Part shown: one piece after another, positions 56,955-64,000 of the stretch | Numbering within the stretch: position 1 is the first letter of the stretch | How the letters are laid out: each line of letters begins with the position of its first letter | NCBI GenBank assembly: GCA_009760855.2 | Contig: WPIO01000005.1 | Location: 4,632,001-4,696,000 of the forward strand | Source of the DNA: Cristatella mucedo | Lineage: Eukaryota; Bryozoa; Phylactolaemata; Cristatellidae | Direction of reading: 5' to 3' | DNA length: 64,000 nt | The notes under the pieces: model-generated | Seen by the model: only the letters and a program-made list of their open reading frames with translations | The model's database searches: none | Told to the model about the DNA's origin: nothing | Program-made: the position numbers and the translations under genes

Positions 56955-59600
56955 AATTTCCTTATGTTCTCAGGCCACTGCCGTCAATTGCCGCGAAGTG
57001 CCATCGAATGCACATTCGAGATTACTTGAAAGGATGTACTGTAAAGGTTGTACTTTACTGTACTGTAAAGGTTGTACTTTTAATACAGCTTACTGTAATA
57101 CACTAGGAAATTGGCTCTTCTCTTAATTGCTTTGCTTGTAAATGTAATGGACGATCATAGATTGTTGTGATTGCGGGCAACTGCCGGCGATTGCCTTGCA
57201 TTGCCCTAGATCGTGCCGATTTCGATTGTTTGAAAGAATGTGGCTGCACTTATAATGCAGTGCAATGCGATAAGAAAGAAAAATTGTAGCTTCTCTCAGC
57301 AACAGTCGGTCCATTTGTAACGGACCGTTATGGATTGGCGTATATCTCGGGCCATTGCTGTCGATTCCAGTGCATTAGCTTCAATTGAACGCCTACAATG
57401 AGTGAAGATTATGTGCTCACAAACGCAAATGGGGCGCGGAATGAGAGTTGCAGTTTATTGCAGCCAGTCTTGTCAATTTTCCACGGATTACCGTATCGGC
57501 CCCTAGCGTGGCTGTGGAAGGCCGTGCATTGCAGACAGTTTACGAGAAAAGCATCTTGAAAATGCCACGGTTTTACTTGGACGCAGCGGAATGTTATATT
57601 TAATGACAATTGGTGCTTCGCACTACCAGTTTCTCGTCAGTTTGCCGAAAATAGGGTTATTAGCCTGTATCGTTGCTTTCATTTGCCGTTCATCGCTCGT
57701 GATTGTACATGTGCGATTGGTTGAAAGGACGTGGACGCTGCAATTTAAACACTGTGGGCTGTGACAGGTGAGATATATTTGATCTTGGCCAAGTAACTTT
57801 CCAGTGATTGGCGATCGATCATAATGGATTTCCGTATTTTCCCGGGTCATTGCCGTTGATTATTATGCATTGCTCTAGGTCGAACGGTCAGAGCTGGTTG
57901 AAAGGGTTAAAATTATGTGCGTGCCAGTGAGACGTGACGTGGAATGAGAATTGGAGCTTGGTGCAGCCGATCTGTCGTCGGTTTGCCACAGATTTCGGTA
58001 CTGGTACCTGTCATTGTTGTCGATTGATGGCATTGTTGAAATTGCCATGCAAGTCAGTTTGAAAGTCCTATGATTTCACTTTTCGCACAAATAAATGTGC
58101 AATGCGGTGACAGTTGGGACTTCGTGAAGCCAATGTGTCGTCGATTTGCCGGTTTGTAGTGGTTTGCTGGTTCGAGCCGAGCCGTTTCCATAGACTGCCA
58201 TGCTTTGCCCGAGATTTCACGAGTAAAATTGTTAAAAATGATGTAGTTGACTTTAAACAGTGTGTTTTGAAACTTGCATTCAAAGTTGGATCATTGCGAC
58301 ACCAATTTCAGGGCATTTTGCATCAGATTGCTGTAGATTGAGGTACTGGCCCAGCCATTGTGGTCAATTGCAGTGCATCGCTGCCAAATGGCCGACGCAA
58401 TTGTAATGAAATTAAGCTATTACACAATAACCAAAGATAAGAGACACGTGCAATCACTATCAGAGCTAAAAGTGTACGTAATCTGATCATGTCGTGGTGG
58501 GTTTCGTTGGATTGACGTACTAGCCCGTGCAGTTGCTGTTGATTGCAGTGCGTTGCTGCAGAATGGTCGAGGTAATTGCAGTGAAGCTATGCGAGTACAA
58601 AATAAACGACGAGTAGAACCGCGTGAAATCACGATTAGAGCTTCCGGTGTACGCCTACCGGTCGCTCTTCGGTGGACTGTAACAAGTTTTGGTATATTGC
58701 TGTATGCGACCGGCCGTTGCAGTCGATTGATATTAATTGCGTGACAAAGCGTTTCCACAATGAAGCGAAACTGTGTGGGTGCACTTTGAACTGAGCCTAG
58801 TCCTGTATGCAACGTCGAATAGTGCTTCTCGATAGCAATTAAAGGATGATTTGCAGTGGAATAGGATTGTGGTTGTTTTCCAGGTCACTTCAGACAATTG
58901 CCGCCCAACGATACATTGCGAGGATGCACAATTTCTTCCGCTTTCGGTGGTCGTGCACACAGCGAGGCGATGTTTATTATACAATAGAAACTGGAGCTCG
59001 GTGCAATGTATTTCGATTTTTTATGCGGCGTATTCGATGGATTTAAGAGGATTGCTGTATCGGCCCGGGGTACTGCTGTCAACTGCAGAGCATTGCACGA
59101 GAACGGCAGTGCAAATGCAAGTGAAAATTTTTAACTGCAAATATTGCAGAGTTTGCTGTCATATGCAATCAAAAGAAGAGCTTTTCGATCAGGATTTATT
59201 GCGTTGTGCGGTGGAATGCAGTGGATTTCGGTGGATTGCTATGGATTGCTATGTTAGCCCGGTCCAACGACATCTTATTTCAGTGGGCTTTGTGAGAACT
59301 CGTGAGCGAAATCGCGCAAATTATTTTTGGCAAATTCTACGCCTAGCGTAGCTTTATATTTGAAGTATTTGGAGCTGTGGGCAGCTTATGTGTGCTGGAT
59401 TTGACGGGAACTAGAATGGATTGCGGTAGATTGCGGTACAGGATTCCGGCGTCGAAGCTATTGTTGCATGGCTGTACAGCAGGAGCACAGCGACATGCAA
59501 TTCGACAGATGAATTCGAACGCGTACTACAATAGCAAAAAGGCTTACGTTGGGTCGCTGTGAGCCTAATTAGAGTGGGTTACTTTGGATTGTGGTGAAAC
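56955..59600. repeat. Degenerate satellite, about 175-bp period
   Basis: A recurring unit is visible about 15 times: a GGCCCGGGCCATTGC-type core, then GTCGATTGCAGTGCATTGC, a GGTTGAAAG box, and GGAGCTT(G)GTGCAGCC before TCGTCGGTTTGCC. Core positions near 56972, 57165, 57345, 57500, 57660, 57835, 58000, 58165, 58335, 58515, 58700, 58885, 59065, 59245 and 59430 give spacings of about 155-195 bp. Units are strongly diverged. Open frames inside are incidental. Confidence 0.7.
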
Positions 59601-59614
59601 GCGGTAATTCGTCG

Positions 59615-59960
59615 AAACCGCCTGGATGGGACTTGCCGCAGCCCTTGCTTAATGGCAAGCACCTGGTGGCGAACAGGAGCTACCCTGGTCCATCCAAGTA
59701 GAAGCACTGAAACAGATGCCGACAGGGGCTACAACCAAGGCGAACCTCAGGAAAACCCTACGGGGTACAGTCCGATTTAGCCCCAGATGAAGCGGCAATG
59801 CAGTTGCTTCATTAAGCGTTAGCTTCGCCGAGGTTTAGTGCTTGCTGGGGGAATGGCCAGCAGTCGTGAAAAACCGAAGCATTCACTGCTGCTTTATTTC
59901 GCCGGGGTCTGCTGACCCCTAACCCCTGACGGCCGGCAGACCTTGCCACAGCACTCAAAT
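59615..59960. other. Hairpin-rich stretch
   Basis: Nested self-complementary pairs occur in order: TGGATGG (59621) with CCATCCA (59690); GGGGCTA (59725) with TAGCCCC (59777); TGAAGC with GCTTCA at 59787-59814; GGGGTCTGCTGACCCC (59904); GGTCTGC with GCAGACC. This looks like folded RNA or the untranslated end of a mobile element, but I do not recognise a family. Confidence 0.45.
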
Positions 59961-59974
59961 GCCGGGTCCTGTTC

Positions 59975-60439
59975 GTGGGCTTGGACCGCATTTCAGGACT
60001 TATGCAAATCGGCGTCTCACAACCTGCTCGTTGGTGGTCGGGCGGGGCAAGTGCCACTTTCGAAAAAAGCTACATCGACGGTGCATGCAGGCTACGCTAT
60101 CAGCACGGCAGTCTGAATACGGTACTACTCGGCCGCTTTCAGCACGGAGGAACCTGCCAAAGTCAGACACGACCCTGTCCGCCCACGCCAACCTCGAGCT
60201 GTGACGATCTCTCTTTCCCTCTCTTTCTCTTTACCTCTCTTGAGCGTGAGCAGCACGCGAGCCAGGGACCCGTTGACCTCCAACAAGCCTGCAGTGCTAG
60301 ATCGAAGGCAAACTTCGCAGCGCGCGACGCATCGGACTCGGCTAGCGTAAGCGTTGCCAATTCGGTCCACTCTGCTCAGCAGACGACCACTAGCATACAG
60401 TTGGAATTTAATCGAGTCGAGCGGCAGTTGCTGCGATGA
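59975..60439 (+). other. Unrecognised 154-codon ORF
   Basis: Plus-strand ATG frame ending at TGA. Ser- and Gln-rich second half (SDSASVSVANSVHSAQQTTT). No family is recognised and there is no second copy in the window. Confidence 0.2.
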
Positions 60440-60539
60440 TAGCGTCGAGTGGTAGCCTCGTGCCGGAAGCGCCGCAGGTTGGCAGGGCAGTCCCGAGTAC
60501 AGCTATGTGAAAGTCAGAGACCGAGAGACGTTGACGGAC

Positions 60540-60540
<1 letters not shown>

Positions 60541-60611
<71 letters not shown>

Positions 60612-60612
60612 G
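60541..60612. repeat. (GA)n microsatellite
   Basis: Flanked on the left by GAGACCGAGAGACGTTGACG, a relative of the interruption found twice in the 41 kb array, so both GA arrays belong to the same duplicated unit. Confidence 0.95.
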
Positions 60613-61425
60613 CCGCAATCCGTGCGGCAGCTCTCCACCGCGGACCAATTACCGTCACGAGCTGGCCGCGTGACTCATGACCCCATAGAATAATTAACGA
60701 ACACCGCCTACCTTTATCGGTTAGAGGCGGCGATGTCTGGATCGCGTTGAAAGTTAGAAACCACAAAAAGTCAACGCTTGCGGTGTGACTTTCGCGCGGA
60801 TGGCTGAGGAGGAGCATCGCACAACGACCGAGGCAAAGAGTTCGAAAGGCACTAATCTCAAGAATAGCTGAGCTAATTTACTGCGACAACCATCGCCACT
60901 CCATCAGCTCCGCCGTCCGCAGTGCTCGGTCAAGCGTCGCCAATGAAGTGGTTGGAGGTGGAGAGAAGCACCGTCGGCCACTGTCCGCGCTCGGTGGCAA
61001 CCTCTGGGAGTGCTAAGCCGCGTAGCTGCAACCGGTGCTCTAGCAACGCTCGCTCTGAGCGATGCCTCCTAGATGGCGCGCTCGCTCTGTCGCAGTGGCA
61101 TTCGTATCGTCTGCCCTCGCGTCGTTAAGTCGCGATAAAAGTCAGCCAAACGTATCGCGCCGCACGCACGGGGCGGCAGTGGCGGAGGCACCCTATTTGA
61201 ACCGCTCGCGTGTCGCCGCTCTCTTGCACACGCCCCACCCGCGTTGTCGACTGCTGCAACTTTCGCGAGCGCACGAGCGCAATCGCTGGAACCAAAGGCC
61301 AACGTGCAGCTGCGGCGTATTGGTCCGGGGTCTGTCCGGCGGAAATCGCTGACCATCTGGGAGCGTGCGGGCGGCGAGGCGCGTGGTTCGCCACCGAAGA
61401 AGATTAGAAATGATGTAATAGCGCC

Positions 61426-61514
61426 AGAAATAGCGCTCGCCCACTCAAGCTATGGTGGCATAACGGCTAGCTACCGCTCTGCCACCAAAGCTTGAGTGGG
61501 CGTGCGCTATTTCT
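61426..61514. repeat. Near-perfect inverted repeat, 35-nt arms
   Basis: Left arm GAAATAGCGCTCGCCCACTC followed by AAGCTATGGTGGCA; right arm is its complement with two mismatches; spacer of 19 nt. The paralogous site near 42680-42760 keeps only the right-arm-like half, so the palindrome arose in this copy. Confidence 0.92.
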
Positions 61515-62113
61515 CATTCTGCGAGCTGCATGTGTGTCATCTGGTCGCAACTGCAAATACCAGAGCTCACTAGGCGGGTAGGTCGCACGGCTTTCTGCCG
61601 AAGCCATCCGATATCCGCAATCATAGATGGATTTCGGGAATGAAAGTTTGCCAGTCGCCACCCTTAGCGACTCTTTGCGAAGAATCTGTGTGTTAATACA
61701 GCCGCCGCCTTGCAGCAGGTCAGGGCGATGGCTAGTCGCTGCCGCGCCACCGACCTCACGAGCAAAGCTACAGATTGACGCCGCGATGAGTCGCTCAGTC
61801 GGCCGTCAGTCTGATGAGCAGCGTCTCGCGAGCAAGGCAACTCGGCCCATCGCCTGCGGTTTCGCAGCGTTTCCCGGAATTGACGCCCTGCTACCGGAAT
61901 AGCCCGCATGGAGGGTCCGGCCGAGTCAATTGGGGGAAGGGAAACCGAACCGTAAATCCCTGACGGGCATTTCGGCGACCTAGCAGAGACGCCGATGGAC
62001 TGTCACCCGTTTGGGGACATTGAGGCGTAAATCTAGAAGACTGAATCGCCGGTGCTGGCTAAATCGTCCGGCAAATGGCAGCTGTTCTTTGGGTAACGCC
62101 TGGGATTTTTTAG

Positions 62114-62301
62114 CTCAACGATAGGGGATTGCCTGTCTTCGTCGCCGTTTTCATCGCCACTGTCCTGCTGGGCTATATAGCACACCAACCGGGGGTTGAG
62201 GGCAGACGGTCTTCATGATTCAGCGAGCAACGTGCCGGCTTCCGGCACTTTTGTGCCCACCAAGTGCTCCGTTGCCTCGTCGCCAGCGTCAGATAGCGAA
62301 G
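62114..62301 (+). CDS. Upstream conserved exon of copy 5 (possible membrane anchor)
   Basis: Acceptor GGATTTTTTAG at 62103-62113. Frame LPVFVAVFIATVLLGYIAHQ, hydrophobic, same frame as in copies 1 and 3. The first donor is changed (ATGATT for GTGAGT); the second donor GTAAGT at 62302 is intact. GCTATATAG at 62172-62180 gives the alternative reading as a TATA promoter with a noncoding exon ending at 62301. Confidence 0.4.
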
Positions 62302-62882
62302 GTAAGTATCGTAGATCGAGGAGTTGCGACGCGAGTGACGATATTTGTGCTTGCCACACAAGTCCGTGAGAAGGTCGTCGCCTAGAGTGACGCCTCGCAG
62401 TAAGCAACTGTTTACTGAAAGAAGGCAGTAGTCAGCTAAAACTAGCCACAGCGACTGCCTGACGGCAAAGTTGGACGACTTTTACGCTGCTTTCCATCAG
62501 GTTGCCGCTGTCCTTCTTCGTGATTGTATGCCTTTCTTCAGCCGATTGATTTAGAGAAAAGTACCTTCAATGGAATTACATAAATGAACCGCGATAAGGA
62601 AATACTCAATCGCGATCCGTCGCAATTGACGCTCTTTCGCTGTAATTTTCTTGGTCTCTCTTTGTCTCTCTCTCTCTCTCTCCGCCTCTATCTCTTTGTT
62701 TCTTCTATCTTCTTTAAGCGTCTTCGATAGGTACAACTGTGATATGCGTTTTCCCTCGCGTTAAACCTCCCCGTACTAACAGTGCATTGAAATAGAGGAC
62801 CACTGAGTGCCGCCACATGTCACAACCATTTGTTTTCCCAATCGGAAGGCTTTTGCGATGAATTGATTTTATTTTATTGCAG

Positions 62883-64000
62883 ATTTGTGAGCATGCTGAA
62901 CGTCGGAACAACAGCGTTGTCAGTCGCCGCCATTCTCGGGTGCTGGAACGGCTTTCATTCGATGGTCGTTCCGCCGCGAGTTAGTGTCATGGTAAGCGCT
63001 ATGAATTGCTGGCCAAGAGAACTAGAGCCATCTTTTATCTGCACACACCTCGCCGACCTGTCCAATTAAGCCCGGGCCTGATAGCCTCAAGTACAATCTT
63101 TCATATGAGCGTCACAGACAGCTGCCGTGCTGCCGCCCCTTTCTGGTGCCCTCACTGACCGCTATGGCTTCCAGTGCCGCCATCGATAATGTTGGTGATG
63201 TTGCAGCGGTAGGACTGCAGCAACTGGAGCTATCTGGCTCGGTCAGTTATCGCCGAATCGTTTGAAAGCGTGTCGTTCTTTCTTGGCAGCCCAACCAGTG
63301 CGCCATCATCCAGATCCGGTCATCGGAGAGCGGAAAGTACGTCGGCTTCAGTCTCCCATACAACAGCACGAGCAGCGTCAGCGCCACCTATGCGCCCACG
63401 AGCAGCGGAAGTGAGTGCGGCACCAGTTGCAATGGCCGCCATGCTGCCGTAGTCAGTCTCACTGCAACGCAGTAGGGTCACGCAGAGCGTCAGCACTGCG
63501 TCGCCGTGCTTGCAGCTCGTCTCGTAGTCAACTATCCCGACGACCGACGTGGCTACGGTCCCGTTGTACTGACGGCAAAGATTTCGATCAGCGAGGACAA
63601 CAGAGAACACCTGCTACTGGGATTCGACTCATCACGGAACGCCGTCACCAAGGTACTCGTGTGGGAATGAAAACCTTTACCCTGTTAGCGTCTTTGGATT
63701 ATGTTTACCTCGCCGTTACAAGCCAGTTCCGGTATCCAGGACCGAAACCGTGGTGCCCGAGAATGAAAGCTAGCTAGCCTAGCATTGAAAACGAAAACCA
63801 TTAGACCCGCTCTAACTAAAGAAGTAGGTGGCACTTCTGGAATGTGGCTCTCGTGCACCGGAATGCGGCTTTACGACGACAAATCCAAACAGGTGCCCAC
63901 CTACTTCGGCGGCTTCGCAGTTGGAATGGACTTGTCAGAGCGACGTGCGCCTGTGAAACATAGTTCAGGCGCTGCATGAGTACAAGGTCAGGGCAAAACC
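62883..64000 (+). pseudogene. Family copy 5, disrupted and cut by window end
   Basis: Plus strand. E1 62883-62991 (ATG 62893; 33 codons, SVAAILGCWNGFHSMVV), E2 63122-63410, E3 63457-63652, E4 from 63740. E5 and E6 are outside the window. Lesions: TGA at 63263-63265 in E2 (GTT TGA AAG where copy 3 has GTT GTA AAG); a 16-nt loss near the start of E3 that shifts the frame; TGA at 63764-63766 in E4 where copy 1 has TGG. After that stop E4 is open, with TSGMWLSCTGMRLYDDKSKQ and VPTYFGGFAVGMDLSERRAP, confirming that the E4 frame seen in copy 1 (VPAYFDCLKDGLAM) is coding in origin. The E1 and intron sequence is very close to copy 3. Confidence 0.75.

Larger units (their letters stand above)
60620..62760 (+). 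repeat. Upstream duplicated block (copy 5)
   Basis: Counterpart of 41880-44020. It contains a 34-bp near-perfect inverted repeat (61427-61460 with 61480-61513) not present in the other copies, a (CT)n at 62654-62686, and the conserved exon/TATA segment at 62114-62301. It runs directly into the family-copy sequence at about 62766. Confidence 0.9.

Overview
This is eukaryotic genomic DNA, most likely from an invertebrate animal. Coding sequence is split into short exons by very short GT-AG introns (about 46-123 nt where I can place both ends). The window is crowded with non-LTR retrotransposons of the CR1/L2 type, two families of tRNA-derived SINEs, a decayed Gypsy-type element, long (GA)n and (ATCT)n microsatellites and a degenerate satellite. 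I cannot name the species. Almost all long open frames are either pieces of retrotransposons or artefacts of simple repeats.

The main content is a five-member paralogous gene family I do not recognise. Copies 1 and 2 lie on the minus strand (17.24-14.98 kb and 33.77-31.46 kb). Copies 3, 4 and 5 lie on the plus strand (45.73-47.41, 52.18-54.52 and 62.88-64.0 kb, the last cut by the window end). Each copy has the same order of exons: a hydrophobic leader exon of exactly 33 codons, an exon of about 96 codons, one of about 71 codons, a less conserved exon, an exon of 184 nt and a terminal exon of 211 nt. Splice sites and phases agree between copies at every junction except exon 4/exon 5. By my exon model each copy carries at least one nonsense, frameshift or splice-site lesion, so most or all may be pseudogenes; copy 3 is the least damaged. 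The duplicated unit also carries flanks: an upstream block (about 2.1 kb, seen upstream of copies 1, 3 and 5) with a conserved possible membrane-spanning exon or TATA promoter, and a downstream block seen near copies 1 and 2.

Layout. 0-12 kb: SINEs, LINE fragments, a Gypsy remnant (7.0-8.2 kb) and a two-exon fragment of an unrelated gene with a death-domain-like C-terminus and a tail membrane segment (10.7-10.16 kb, minus). 12-21 kb: downstream block, copy 1 and its upstream block. 21-30 kb: nested LINEs including two nearly full-length degenerate copies. 30-36 kb: downstream block, copy 2, further LINE pieces. 36-41 kb: LINE remains and a local tandem duplication in which one unit carries a younger LINE insertion and the other preserves the empty site. 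41-48 kb: a 0.7 kb GA array, upstream block, copy 3. 48-52 kb: a short coiled-coil terminal exon pair, a minus LINE and an (ATCT)n array. 52-56 kb: copy 4. 57-59.6 kb: degenerate satellite with about 175 bp period. 59.6-64 kb: a hairpin-rich stretch, GA array, upstream block and copy 5.
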